From: Haliclystus octoradiatus | Lineage: Eukaryota > Cnidaria > Staurozoa > Stauromedusae > Haliclystidae | Direction of reading: 5' to 3' | DNA length: 64,000 nucleotides | NCBI GenBank assembly: GCA_916610825.1 | Contig: OU744451.1 | Span: 13,875,905-13,939,904, forward strand | In this document: positions 39,701 to 53,722 of the stretch, piece after piece | How the letters are laid out: every line of letters begins with the position of its first letter | Position numbering within the stretch: the first letter of the stretch is position 1 | Translations under genes and position numbers: made by a program | The notes under the pieces: model-generated | What the model saw: the letters and a program-made list of their open reading frames with translations, nothing else | Database searches by the model: none | Told to the model about the DNA's origin: nothing

Positions 39701-42700
39701 TATCTATAATCGCTAATGTTAAAGAATCATATATCAACGGATGCAAATAAATTTGACAAGAGGGCTCCTTTAGCAAAAGTCATAATTATAAAAAAATGTA
39801 TCTAGTTTCGGGAGCCGTAAGAAAGCCATGGAAAAGATTTGTTTTATTTCGCTACAGAAGGATAAACCGCAAATAGAAACGAAACATATACGATAAACTA
39901 GTTTACATATCAGCGGTTCTGATAATACTATGCAAAAAATATTTGGTTGAAAAAGAACTAACTGATGGATGAACAAATGGTTTTGGAAACTCTATTTTAT
40001 AGGTAAAGATATTCAACATTTTCTTCTGAAGGTTTTGTTGTGGTCTGGCCAATAAATCAGAAAATTACCAAGCATTCCAGGATCTCCACTTCAGTTGGAC
40101 CTTGCCCCTATGTTACACATCACAACAATGTGTAACCATGGTCAGTACGCATAATATCAATGTGTAACTGTGTATCTGTCTGGCGTTAAGCGGGCGCTTT
40201 AAAGGGGGAGTTAAAATTGATTTCAACAACTATGAAAAAGGATACAATAAGACATATTGAGTTGAATGTGATCAGATACAAATGCTCTGCTGGTTTACCA
40301 TCAAAAAGACCTACAATAAAAACAAAATAAACCAGACATCAATAGGATGCATGTGTTTTTTTCGTTTGATCAGATAGGTTTATCTTCTACCAAAATTACA
40401 AATGAAAATAGGGTTCCAAGACCTTAACAACACCTATAATATTGCTATTAAAGAAACTTATAAAAACCACAGGTGCCAAAACTTCACTCGATAAATGGGA
40501 ACTCTTCATGAATTCTATTTTGGTATTTTTTTAGTGTAGGCACTTGATTGTTGATCTGTTTTAAGTTGATTGCAAAAACCTTCTGAAATGAATATGATGG
40601 ATATTGGATATTGTAACATAATTCTATCTTTATTGCAGGCTTTATATTGGGAGATTAGTTCTTTAGATCATATGATGAAGAGGAGGAAGAAATATTTCTA
40701 TTTGTAAATTTTATTCTTGTGTACTTGTTCAAGCGTTTATTTTCCCTTCCAAAATTATATTACGGAAATAAACAGGCTGGTATCGTAAAAAGAGTGAGGC
40801 ATGAATTCGTTACTGCATTTTGAAAAGTGAATGATTGTGCAAAGCAAAAACAAAAAAGACATGTAGGCCAACAAATAGAAAATTGTTCCCTATCTAAATA
40901 AGCAATCTCCAAATATCTAGGATAAAACATTTTAAGTACAATTTGAAGAGCGGTAATTGAAATTCCTTTTGATAAGCAGCATTGATTTGGAACCATTTTG
41001 TGGTCAAGCCATTTGTTCAGTAATAATAATTTTAGATAAGTGTAATTTGTAATACTGCAGTGAAAACCAATAAGTAATTTTTATTTCGGTAACGGTGTAA
41101 ACTTGTAAAGAGAAACGAAAATAGATGATATTATAGCAGTAAATTTGACCACAATACAAAACTTACCTGATTCAAGTCTTGTAGAATAACTATATAGAAA
41201 ATACATATTTATTAGATAACGAAAGCCAGTCTGTGGTGACAGTGGAAAGTAAAAAATACACGAGAGTAAACGCCATATCTAAAAAACAAACAGAAGTATC
41301 TATAACTGATTGCAATCTTAAAGGCAACCATCATACTAGTTTTCATTAGTCATAATTGCTTCATTTTTTATGAGCAGGTTTCATTTTGATTAATTAGTTA
41401 AAAGCCTTTTATTCAAGTTATTGTTCATAATCATTTAGTTCCCATCCAACTCCCTTCATAACTTTTTTCAGTAATTTAGGTTGGTAAATTGCATATCCTC
41501 GCGTGTTTGTTTGGCAAGGGATCCATATGGTGAACGTGGCAGGTTCACTTGTAACAATAGCAGCATAAAACCATTAGAAAAGCATACAGAGTATCAAGTA
41601 TAGAATAGATATGCCACAAACCAAGAATCTAGCAATTTAATACCTATAACAAATTATTTTGGGGCAACAATTAACCAAATTAATATTCCAAATTAAAATA
41701 CGGTACTGCACTTTTGGATGATAAATTGATCAGGAAAATATCTTTTAAAACTGTCTGTTTGTCATATATTTAATATTTATCAATTCTGTTGAAGTTTCAT
41801 ATCAATCGAGTGAGCTCATATCAGTTCAATGGTGCCTAACTTGAGATCTCCTTTTGTTATGTTAATTAGGAAGATTTTTTGCAATTTTTGTTGTTTGATA
41901 TCTACAAAATGTTTATCTTATTCCAAAGAAAAAAGATTAGGGGAGACCGGGGAGACTTGGACCACTTTTCACATTTTTAATTATTAAAATTATTGTGGTT
42001 GTGCAAATGTAACAAATTGTGTGTCATTAATTAGCCAACATGCTCAATTCAAAAGGGTAAGAATATCAATTTCATAAATGTAGCAATTTTTCAAATATTT
42101 AGTGCGGAAGATCGACCATTTTAGAGGGGAGACTTGGGACACGGTGGGGTGACATGGATCAGGCAGATTTTCTCAAAATTTCATTAAATAACTGACAAAT
42201 TAACGTTCCAGTACCAGACACTCAATCTGTTGCTTTGACTTAGGAAGCTTATTTGATCAAGATCAAGCCAGCAACAAGTAATTTTAGCATTAATAAATAA
42301 CATTAATTTGTGACATGGCCAGCCGAATATTTGGTGTATCCCTAGTACAGCTTAACCCCTGACTGCATTTTTTGTCATACATTTTTCTTGAATTGGTATT
42401 AAACCTTCTTTAAAATACAAAATATCATTGGTGCATCCGCGCAACAATGCAGTCAGGGCTTAACCAACCGTGAAATATCAACATCTCAATATGAGTGATC
42501 TCGAAGATTACCAGTCTGCAAAGTATGGCAGATAATTTTTCAAGCATCTTAAGCCGTCCTCAGAAAACGCAAAAATAATTTAAAGCGTCCGCTGCAAACT
42601 GGCCAAGGAATGGTGAGCAGCGCAATAAATCTGGCCTTCTTCAAATTTGTTCTTACACTATCAGAGGCCAGTCTGCAAATAATGGAAATCTAGACGAGAT

Positions 42701-43329
42701 CTCGGGGGCGGCAGCGCCGCAAAAAGTTAGGGATGGGGCGGCAACTCATCAAATTTGACTTCAGGGGCGGCAAAATCCATTGATCATTTCAGCAAAAATT
42801 GTGAAGAAAATGACAAAAAATCATTTTTAACTGCCAATTTTCAATGAAAACTGCAGCTTCAGGGGCGGCAATCACGAGAAAAATTTTCATCTCGGGGGCG
42901 CAGCTGCCATGCTTTGCAGACCGGATCAGAGGGCAGCAGGGCAAATTTTAATGAGGTTTTGACCCGTAGTTAATTAGGATTTGTGGGTGGCGTAGCAATA
43001 CTCTGCATATTGGCTCTATCCCACTCCCACACAGGCCTACCTCATAAGATAGGCTTAGGTGATATTTGATAAGTTGATATGCCTATAAGTCTGTGTCATT
43101 GTCAACATCTGCTCTGCGTTGATTACTGATACGATACCGGGTAGGCAACATTGACAACGTTGATTATTACCTGAAATTTGTAGGCGATTAACTCCCAACT
43201 TAAAAATAAGTAATATGGATTGATGAGTCCAAATCGTGCGGCCAAAGGCAGGATTATTGACCCACTAAACCACCATCTCGAAACAATTGGAATAGAGCGA
43301 AACCAATCACCAATGTCGTTTTGTGCCAT
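33705..43329 (-). CDS. derl1: Derlin-1, ER-associated degradation channel protein
   Basis: Derlins are rhomboid-like pseudoproteases of the ER membrane that help retrotranslocate misfolded proteins to p97. Eight exons (43171-43329, 41167-41278, 40246-40310, 39677-39703, 38284-38379, 37907-37959, 36665-36775, 33705-33843) encode 253 residues, against 251 in human DERL1. The start reads IGDWFRSIP. Other family landmarks are the QIWR motif at the exon 1/2 junction, SVLYVWCQLNKD, FWFGTQFK, GHLYFFLMFKYP and FLSTP. Several hydrophobic stretches fit the six-helix derlin fold. Exon 4 is a 27-nt microexon encoding ILGFILPMF, which exactly fills the gap in alignment to other derlins. The C-terminal SHP-like p97 box is weak (GPGFRWPRGG, against GQGFRLG in human). 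Confidence 0.96.
34567..36490. mobile_element. CCCCTGCGAAA / GTTCATGAAC-array element, 1924 bp
   Basis: The ends CCCCTGCGAAA and TTTTTTTGCAGGGG are inverted. Both subterminal regions (34577-34960 and 36117-36476) are dense arrays of the palindromic decamer GTTCATGAAC and close variants with 5-20 bp spacing. The middle contains a SINE 3' fragment (35968-36094) and no recognised protein. The family recurs at 57301-57550, 57627-58537, 59729-59853 and 61720-61977. It lies in the last Derlin-1 intron. Confidence 0.85.
35968..36094 (+). repeat. SINE 3' fragment
   Basis: Reverse-orientation match to the body of the SINE at 6735-7034: TCTGTTGAAATTGATCTGCA, GTGTCGCGGCTGAGATCAA and GGTACAGGTGCCTTCGGTAA in order. 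The tRNA-like head is absent (5' truncated). Confidence 0.75.
38692..39097 (+). mobile_element. Half copy of the AGTGCACATGACACC long-TIR family
   Basis: It starts AGTGCACAGGACACC after a TTAA (38688-38691) and runs through the complete arm and part of the interior. It corresponds to the right half of 26591-27473 in reverse. The second arm is missing. It lies in a Derlin-1 intron. Confidence 0.8.
41938..42185 (+). repeat. Dispersed GGGGAGACCGGGGAGAC repeat
   Basis: It starts TTAGGGGAGACCGGGGAGAC followed by TTGGACCACTTTTCACATTT. Related starts occur at 16145 (plus) and 3961-3984 (minus). A second GGGGAGACTTGGGACAC block lies at 42126. It is probably the end of a dispersed transposon, but the second end was not resolved. 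Confidence 0.55.
42511..42923. mobile_element. GC-rich inverted-repeat element, ~413 bp
   Basis: CCAGTCTGCAAAGTATGGCAG at the left pairs with CTGCCATGCTTTGCAGACCGG at the right. The interior repeats GGGGCGGCAA-type motifs and is far richer in G and C than its surroundings. No clear target duplication was found. It lies in Derlin-1 intron 1. Confidence 0.65.
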
Positions 43330-44207
43330 CTTTTTTTCTTGAAAATGAAGATAGATTTATCTTATATAGTTGTATTTATAAATTAAATTGAGATGTTACT
43401 TATACAGAAGAAATTATATATTTCAAAATCAGAATCTTTAAAATTTCACTTGGCTGTTTCAGCCATCTTCAGACACGTAAATAATAAGCAAGCTGAAGAT
43501 GAGACTAACACATTCATACAAGCGAGACTTCACTTTTCTCCCCTGTATTCATGCTATATTCTCCCTTTAAGGGGTATTTTAATTAGACAATCAAGAAGAT
43601 GAAATAGAATCCTCATAATCACAATTCTCCATCGTACAAATATTTTATATATTCATACGATTATACCAATTACATAACTACACAGAGATCAGGTATTGTT
43701 GTGGCAACACTGGTATGTGCCGAGTTTGAATTGTTTGGAGCCTAAATTTAAACTTTGTTTGAATTTTGTATTTTTGATGTTGTTGCTGTTATTGTTGTTG
43801 TTGCTGCTGCTGCTTCTGTGACCGTGAAACTATACCGAAGGGCCGAAGGTTGGATTTATTAATGGTGTTTTATTTCGTTTTCGGTACAGTCTAGTTCCCT
43901 TGCTATGGTTTAGCGTTTTCATCAGACATTACTGACTGGAGAGAGTTATTGCTGTTATATTTGGCCTTCATCTGTATTGTCGCACAGTGACCTTCAATTC
44001 CCTTTAAGAACAGGCCTACTTTCTTTATTTTTCTCCAAAAACTAATTATACTTTTGTCGCGAACCTGCTGTCAAGATGAAGAAGTAACTAGATTTATACT
44101 TCCTACTTCTTACCATTCACTTGCTTTGTTACTCAACTACCAACATAAATTGATTGAGGGTCAAGTGAATAATAGTTGCTGTTTAAATTTACCAATAGTG
44201 AATTATT
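43330..44207. promoter_or_regulatory. Shared divergent promoter region of DERL1 and ZCCHC14-like gene
   Basis: 878 bp separate the two opposite start codons. The stretch includes a short impure TTG/CTG tract (43773-43816). Both 5' UTRs must lie here. A short frame at 44054-44260 overlaps the ZCCHC14 start in another phase and could be an upstream ORF or chance. No core promoter element is certain. Confidence 0.5.
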
Positions 44208-47200
44208 ATGTCGCGCAAAAAAGACATCATCAGGACATTTCAACATCTACAAGGCGATGAACGTTTGGAATTAATGTGTTGTTTATTGGATTGCTGCTTG
44301 CCATTGGAGATCCGTTTCCTAGCCACTTATGTTGAGTTTGTAGCTAAAGAGCATTATCTATTTCTTAAGAAATGGGAGGTTATCGCCAACTCTATCTCAT
44401 CTGACTCTTCATGGCATACGGATTTAAGTTGTGCTAAAAACCGCCGTCTCTTATGTACGTATATGGCTCTACTTTATTCACATAATAGCAGAATCAGTGC
44501 CAAATTTGTAGGGGTTTTATCATCTTTCTTAGACGAGCATAGCTATTGTGAGGAAACGATGCCGCTAGCTAATGATAACAATAACTATTTATCAAAAAGT
44601 GATTGGAATGAGTTAAGACTTCTGCTCACAATGGCATACCATCACCCTGCCGTCCAATTTACCGATAAGCAATTCATTTCTGACAAACTCAAAACTACTC
44701 AATCAAACTTATCAAAAAAGTACAGCAAAGGAACTAAAATACGACACGAACAACAAAGAAGTTCCAATGAAAGTAAAGAATTGACCGGACAAGGGAAATC
44801 TGAGGTAAGAAAGATCAAATTGGGTATATGTTAAACATTGAACATTTTCTCGACATTTTCATTCATAAGAAAATATATAGGGTCATTATTCTTTGTTCAG
44901 CCTTTCCTTTGACGGGTAGGCCGAATCATGGCCTAATATGCCTATGCAACAGAGGTGTAGGCCTACAGGAGCCGGCTCAGTCAAACTCTGACTCTGACAG
45001 GAGTATCCCTATTTCAACAGGAGCTGGACTTGAGTGAATTTTATGCCAGTCAGGAGTCAGAGCCAGAAATTAGAATGCAATTTTGATAATTTCTTGATAA
45101 TCTTTGCAAAGTTGAAAATTATCTGTATATTTCTGATATTTCGGGTTGGATTTAAGGATTGGCTACGTATTTCAGATTATGTTAATTTATTTTGTACCTT
45201 TTGTATTTTGTTTGCTTAATTTTGGGTTGATTAATTAATCCATTTTCGGACTTTGTAGGGCTACAGTTTATTTTAAATATTTTGGAGCCGGAAGTGGAGC
45301 AGCAGGTCTTAAAACACGGAATACGGAAGATGCGGAGAGATTTACGGAAGAGCTGAGATAGAGGTTTCTATTGTGTTTTAGAGTATCAAAATGAGACTAC
45401 AGGTTGATGATCTGCCGCCTTTCTTTCCATTTATCTGCCGCTAGCGTTAAATACAAATGTAACTTGAATGAAGAGAACATAAAAATAAAAATTTATTAAG
45501 CCAATTATATCAAAAGCAAACAAGTAAAGACGTAATCGACACCAGAGCCATCAATGGTACTATTCAAAAGGAATAGAAATAAGCAGTTAGATAGTGACAA
45601 TAGTCATCAGATATTTCATGTAATTTATCTCAAAATGTTTCATATTACCGTATAATATTGATACATTAATTCAACTGCAGTGAGTCAGTCTTATCCGATG
45701 ATCGTCAATGGTGTGAAACTGGAGTAGGTAAAAATATATATAGATAGTAAAATCCTTATTGGTATCAAGATTGATGCATGGATTTTTAGACATTCTGACA
45801 TACAGTATATATATAATATCTATAATATTGTAAAGTATGCGCATCAATTATCAAGTATCAATTTTAAGTGTTTTTTATCATTGAATGATAATAATAACAC
45901 AACTTAAACTGATTAAAGATTGAAGCAATGAAGATTGTCACCTTTTGATCGTACAGTATTTATTTCCACGTTTATGTTCTGTTCATTCACTACACTTGTG
46001 TTTTTCCGCTGCTAGCGGCAGATAAATGGCAGGAAACGCGACAGACCACCATCCCGTAGTCTCATTCTGATACTCGAAAACACAATAGAAACCTCTATTT
46101 CAACTCTTCAGTAAATCTCTCCGCGTCTTCTGTGTTCCGCGTTTAAGACCTGCCGGAGTTAGAGTCTTCTTTGAGTCTACTGTTCTTACATCTTCAGAAC
46201 CTGACTCAAAGACTCTATGACATTTCATATGACATAAAATAAAAATAATGGAAATTTATAGGCTAATAGGCCTACATGAATATTTATATGAGTTGTAACT
46301 TAGCTAATTTACAATATGTGATAACAATTTTCAAGATAATGTGATAAAATTCAACAAAGAATAGACTATAGGCCTACATATTACAAAGAAAAGTGTGTTA
46401 ATGATGTTTCCACAAAGTTCATCAGCAGAATGTGAAAGACAAACACAACACTTTCAGGGTTTTACGGAAATACAAGAATAAATTTCATTATTTAATTCAC
46501 GAAATGCTTGCAATCAGGTGGATCAGACCAACACTCAATACGCAATCCAAATCAATTAAATCGAAATTGTTTTCTGCTTGATTAACGTCATTAACAAATT
46601 GTATCACATTCTATTGAAATTGTTATCACATATTGTAAATTAGTGATATTAAAACATACAGCATAAATATTAATGTATTTTAAATTGCTATCCTTTTAAT
46701 TTTATTAGCTTGAATATGTCACGGTATTAGTATATTGACTAAATGTCGCTAAATCACTTCTATTCTATGACTTGTCTTCTTATCAAACTTATTAAGCAAA
46801 AAGTTTTTTATTAATCATAGTAATGCTCATAATCATATTTTGATTTTCACTTGATCAAAAGAAATCAAGTACACACACATTCTGCCTACACATTCAATAT
46901 CTCGAGGTATGACGTGTTTTAACTCGAAATATTGTGCTTTCTTTCGAATACTTTGATTTATCTCGGGGTTCTTAAGCAATCAAAGTTTGTAATTATAATT
47001 CTATAATTTACGATTACCCGGTTAACTCGACCTGGCCAAATAGTTTGTTGATCACATGAAATACGCAGAGCCATCTATTTACAAGAGTTGGGACAGTCAT
47101 GCCATTTAAATAGTTGTAAATAGATGGCTCTGGAAATACGGACAGATGAGTTTGGACAACTTCAAAAAATACGAAACGACTCAAACACCAATAGTTTGAT

Positions 47201-50200
47201 CTATCTTGAATTTAAAATTAGCTGTCTTTGGTAAGTGGCCATTGATTCACGTTCACGTCAACAAAAATGTAAACAAACACTATACTTTACCTTTCCTAGC
47301 GAATTTTAGAATTTCTAATTCAATTTCATGCATTTCCAAATGAATTTTAGAGTTCAGACAGATAATTACTGTACTGGCAACTGCCAATTTCTTGCGTATG
47401 TGTCAATCATGAAGTTAATGATAACTATGCTCAAATGTGGATCGAGGGAGAGCATAATCAAGTTAGAGATTGGCGAGAATATAAACGAGAAAATATCTAA
47501 TGCTTCACCAACATTCTTCCAACTGGCATCCTCCGCCCTCCGCTAATTTAATTATGCTCTCTCCATCCGCATTCGAGCAGCATAGTTATCACTAACTTCA
47601 TGATTGACATATGATACGAAATAAATCGGCAGTTGCCGGTAAAGTAGTTATCTATCTGAAATTGAATGAGAAATTTCAGATATTCACTTGGAAAAGGTGT
47701 AGCTGAATTGATTAACAAAGTAAATTAAGAGATTTATAGACTTTGTAATATTATAGAAATAGAAATTTTCTTTGCTCTTGGTACAGGTAGACTTACAAAT
47801 TACAAATTTACACGTTTTCAGCATTAGAAGGATGATGGTATAAATTCTGTCTTGTCTCTCGAATTTACTTGTGTTAATTTTAATTTAAAGACAAATCTTA
47901 TGGTCTCCAATTAATGAAATAAGTGGCTCATTTTTAAGTTAACACAACTTCAAAATACTCAATTCAACTGCTCGATAAGTGTTACAATATTCAAATTTCT
48001 TTTTATCCCATATTGAGAAGCAAATCAAAATTATTTTATCTACTATGTTATACAGTGTTATGCATTCGTTTGTGTCTGTAACTTTTAAGTTGCTTTCATT
48101 TGAATTGTTTGCAATAAAACTTCCAACATCCTTCCACTTCGATTCACGATCATTTCCCGTGAGAATTCTGGTGTGAGGAATTGTTATTGTTTACTCATAA
48201 ATAAATATTAATAAGTTTATTAAAGTATGAGAGTTTGGGAGTTATGGAGACTTATATCCACAAGTTCACAATAACAAACTCAAAATTATCAATTTCTGTT
48301 TGTTGCTGCAAACTAGGCGGATATAAACCCCCATGACGATAACACCCGTACTCTCGCGCCTCAAACGCAACCCTTAAATAATGGTCCAACTTAATAATTA
48401 GACCTGCATATTCTACGGTCCCAGAAATGTCCTTTTTGTAATGTGAAAATGTAGAAAATGTTAACCTGGAATAGATTAACAGAAAATAGATTATATTGAA
48501 GCATATCAATGACTATATGTAATGCAGCAACATATATTTGTAGTTCAGTGTGTTTCTAGGCGATAAATTATATTTTACAGGCTGCTTCACTGTGACTATC
48601 CCCTAGTGACTGAATTCAGCTTGCATTGAAAAGCAGCTGCAAACTGAACTGCGAATCCATTATTTAATTTAGAATTGACAATTAAATACATTAATCCAGT
48701 ACCTTGGACACAGTGGACACTATTTAACAAATTAATTAATGACACACTACCTAACAATCTTCTAATCAAGATGCAAAATGGTTGTCATTAAGTACCAAAT
48801 GAATGTAGGAAGTTTAGCTTTCCAGAACCCCAATAATTTTCAAAAAAAATTCTGGATTATTTTTTGATGTTTTTTTTATAAATCAGAAATACTGTAAATC
48901 AATTTTAACTTGCAAAGTTTATTTAGCTTTCCTTTTGAATTAGTCTGGATTAATTTTAAATTGAATTAATTGATATATTTGAAATACTTACCCCTATATT
49001 TTTTATTTGAACTTTTGTTGTCTGAATGTTGTATGTTTGAAATAAAATTGTGATTGTTGGGATATATTATTATTTGTTCCATTTCAATGTTTTAGGGTTT
49101 ACCTGCTTCATCAGAGTCAGATTTCAACGAAGCTTTAGATTATTGCAATGAAAGCAATCATTCTCCTTTGATGTTACCTGATGAAGTAATGCGTAAGTTG
49201 ATTATTTTAAAAGTATTTTAATTCTGTTCTCAGGTTATGTATACTTATTAGATATTTCTAAATAAATGATGCTAATGATGCTAATGATGATAATGACGAT
49301 GATGATGATTAAATTTAAAAAAATCATTGAACCATTTCAGTTTTCATTATACCAATCAACTTGTTTGGTTCTCACAACTTGAATATATTTATTTTAGCTA
49401 TATGTAACAATAGACCAAAGACCAACGGCTTGGAGATCTATTAGGGATTACTTAGCACACACAAATTTGAAAGAAACGAAATTGCAAGAGCCTGTGATTT
49501 GAAAAAATCATGATCATGATCTTCAGAGAGTTCTGTTTCTCCCTAATTTCTACTAATTGAATGTTGCTTCTAAATTTAGTCATTGTAACTTCTGAAACAA
49601 AACTAATTGAATTATGTAGAACCTTCCTATATTTGCTGACTGTATGTTAAAAAGTTCATTTTTTGCAAGAATAAAAGAAAGCTGTTATTGAACAACAACA
49701 AGACACAGTATATGGCCTTAGGTTCTATGTCACCCATAATTCTTGTTAACGGCATCGAACTCAAGTCACAGAAACAGTTAAAACTTCTGGGAGTGATGCT
49801 GGACAATAAACTAACATACAAAAAACACGTTGACGCGATATGTAACAAAGTGTCCTGCCAAAGCATCCTGCATAGCAAGACTACAATCATTTTTACCTGA
49901 AAATTGCAAACTTTCGCTTATAAAAGTGTTTATCGTACCAAATTTTACTTTTGCCAATTCACTCCTATGCTCCCTTACGAAACAACTTCAAAATCGCATA
50001 GATAAATTATTTTGTCGAGCAATCAGGCTAGTGCTTCACAAGAAACCGTCATTCAGCTCATCCGAATGCTTTTCTGAAATGAAGATGCCTATAAAATCAC
50101 TACGGCAGCAAAGCCTCGTCTCTGCTACACAAATTGCATGGCAAGTGCAACACAGCTGTGCGCCAGCATATATATCAGAGTCATTCCGATTCAAAAGTAG

Positions 50201-53200
50201 CGACACACGGGCAGGGAAATGTCATGACTTTGAAATTGCAAGATACAATCTAGCATGGGGAAAAAACTCAGTTGTAAGAGTTGGTGGCAAATTATACAAT
50301 GAACTTTCAAAGGATACCAATGCTGTAATGTTAAAAATTAACAACAGACATTTATTTAAAGCTTGGCTATCATCTAAGAATTTGGTAGAAATGTACAGTA
50401 CATTTTAAATTAACTTTTAGCAATAAAAATAGCATAATATCAAATACATATATACATAGCTTAAACTACATTATTTACATATATACAAAACTTAAACTAC
50501 ATTATTTACATATATACATTGCTTGACATTCTGTAAAACATGCCTTTGGCAACTTCACAATTTTTTTTTGTGAATGTAGAATTTGAGGTAAAATAAATAA
50601 ATTGATGATGATGATGATGAAAGCAGCAGACATTTGCAACCTTTGCGTTTCCCTGACCTACCACATATTTTCATGTTTTCAAATTCCGCTCTGTTTGATC
50701 TGCTTGTCGGCCAATCATAATCTCTCCGAGAGGTCATTTTATTCTTTATTGCATTATGTTGTATACTATTAATTTATAGACAAAAAAGAATTATTTGTCA
50801 CATTTTCTCTTGTGTATGTCATCAGTAGGACCAAATCTGTTCACTGTCATACATGCCCAATCCGATTGATTAAACAAGGAGAAATTCAGAATTAAATATC
50901 CATTTGTAAATTCATTCACATCAAACAAACACTCCTAAATTCCTGTGAACTGGCATATCGATTTCCCAGTTCTCACTTAAATCCAATGTGTGTGATTGTT
51001 GGTGATTCAATTGGCCACAACTCATTGACATCAGTTAACAAGTGTTGGATTTTGAGAACAACAAAAGTAAAAACCAATTATAATGGTATAACAACTGGTC
51101 AGCTTTCGTTATGATAACGGATGTGACATATTAAGCAAAGCAAAAATGGGACTTAAAACTCATTTTTCCATTACATTTTTTGGATGCATGCATGTTGTAG
51201 CAATATATGGACTAAATTACGAGTACATGGCAACTTTGAAATATTTCAGTATAATACAGTATATCTTTTATATTAATATTCCGTTGGTTACTCACCCTGC
51301 GTTTGATGTGTCTAGGCCTACTCATCCATGTCAATTGCCAACCTAATAGATATTTTGATATTGTACCAATAATTTTAAATGATCACATTTTATGTCTCTC
51401 CTATATCCCCAGATGCCAAAGATGAGCCTAGCATTGTCTCTTCTGTTCAACAATCATTTGCTAACAATAATAAGAATGACCATGGCAATCCAGTCATTAT
51501 CACAGCACCACATATACAATCTATACCTATGTTTGCACAGGTTGTCCAGCCTTGTGTGTCTACAAATTCAACACATCAAGAATGTAATACTTCATTTCCC
51601 CCTGCTAGCAATGATATGCTTTCACCCCAGCAGCTATATTCTGCAACAAATCACATCACAGGTAGGTTATATTATAACTTAATCAATTGGCACATTGAAC
51701 TACAGACATGTAAATACAATGCCTTAGTTATAGACATGTATGGATTTAAATGCCTCAGAGATACACAGAGGAATGCTGTTAGTGGAAGAAGACACATCAA
51801 TTCCTCATTTAGGGCTGTTAAGGTATCCAACTATGACATGACATTGTATGCGTATGTATATCTACTGGCTATAGCCTATGTGTTTCTCAGATTAAATTAT
51901 TCTGGTTCAACAGTACTATATGACTTCTCTGCTGACCTAATTGCTTCTGCAGCTGAGTTGCTGTTGGCTATTAGGCTTAGTTAGAAAATCTGTCATATTG
52001 GATACAGTAACTATATGGTGACATGCAATGCCAGTGCACATCGAATACAGAGCCACCTAAACTCGAGTAGCTCTGTGCCATTTTAGTTTTTGTGTGATAA
52101 CGATGATATGACTTTTGTATTACAGGTAGAGGAAATTATGGATTACATAGCTCAAGTGCTCCCATTCCTGTCATAACAGGTCGTCATAGTTACGCACAAG
52201 GCTACTCTAATCAATTGCAAACATCCCACACAATGATTAGTCCTACTAATTTGACCATTGGTTCATCACCTTCAATGCAATCCCCTCTGCAATCTCCATT
52301 TGTATCACCGGTACCATCTCCAAAAGGCTCACCAAGACCATCTCCTAAAGGCTCACCAAGACCATCGCCATGTCCTAGTCCAATGTTTGGAAGGAAAGCA
52401 AATGGTGAACCAGTACAGCATAAGAAATACCAACTATTATCTTCTGTTTATGATTGGTTGAGAAGTCTTCGTCTTCATAAATATGTAGATGTGTTTGAGA
52501 ATCATTCTTTTGAAATGGTAATGACTCTGTTTATTTATCATTTTGTACTTTAGAATTTGCACAGAAAATGTGTATAATTTTAATGACTTGTGTAATGCTC
52601 TCTTCTTTCGTGTTGGCTTGTAGATTTCCAAGTTAAATGAGGAAGATTTGATTGGCCATGGTCTAACACAAGGTGCACGCAAAAAACTACGCTTGAACAT
52701 TGATACATTGTGGTAAGTGTTGATGGTTTGAAATACATGAAGCTCAGCTTTATCTAATGCCTGTACATATTTAACATTATATACGGTATTCATTTACTTC
52801 ATAGTGAAAGAGGATTTCAGAATTTTGGTGCAGACAACCCTTTAGATCGCCAAGTACCTGTCCAACCAGAGCCAAACGCTCACAGTGAACGTCAAAAGTC
52901 AACATCATTTCAAAATGTTATTAATAGCGTTCCTCAGTCGATGATCAATGGCTGCAATTCTAATAATCTCGCTGCTTCATCTCTTCCTGTAACAGCTAAT
53001 CCATACATTGGCGCAAACACACAGTCAATACATACTCCACAGTTAATTGTTCCGGTACAAGCTGCATCACCACATCTTCAGACTGGCGCACCGCAATTGT
53101 TCCACTGTGACTATACACAACGGCATGTCGAAAATATGCAAAATCCAAAGCAAATTCTTGTTCAATCTCCTCCAATGTCGAACCAGTTCTTATTCCCCCT

Positions 53201-53653
53201 TCAACTGAATGATCCAACAATGGCATTGGGCAATCCACAAGAGCAACAGAAACATCATTTTGTGGTACCTGTGTCAGCATCACAACAATTTCATAGTTCA
53301 TCAATTTATCCTCTTGGGAAGATGTACCAGGTATTGTAATTAATTATTTCCAGTATACTTCAAATATGTCCATTGTCTGTCCATAATCCATACAAAACGG
53401 GCCAGACCAATGTGCTGAGATTCACTGTGATTTTGAAATGAACAGGTTGAAATAAATTGCGTTTGTTTATGTCTACTATTTCCAAATTGCTGAAATGCGA
53501 TTAATTACTACTTGGCAGCTTTTGGTGTAGGTGATAATTTTCAATGGTGCTGAATTCCTGACTGTTTTCTCACAGCCCCACATTTTATTACTGTACCACA
53601 AACCTTAGCTCAAAAGTAGTACCGGTAGATATCAAATTTCTGCTTTGGAGCAT

Positions 53654-53722
<69 letters not shown>

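Noticed and set aside
44054..44260. 68-codon frame ahead of the ZCCHC14 start
   Set aside because: It overlaps the true start in another phase and has no family similarity. At most it is an upstream ORF in the 5' UTR.
51379..51984. 201-codon plus-strand open frame
   Set aside because: Only 51413-51661 is exon 3 of the ZCCHC14-like gene. The rest is read-through into the intron past the GTAGGT donor.
52040..52080. Short CAGAGCCACC...GTAGCTCTG inverted pair considered as another hAT-like MITE
   Set aside because: The arms are very short and the flanking 8-mers do not match.
52437..52793. 118-codon minus-strand open frame
   Set aside because: It is antisense to ZCCHC14 exons 4 and 5, which have clear SAM-domain coding on the plus strand.
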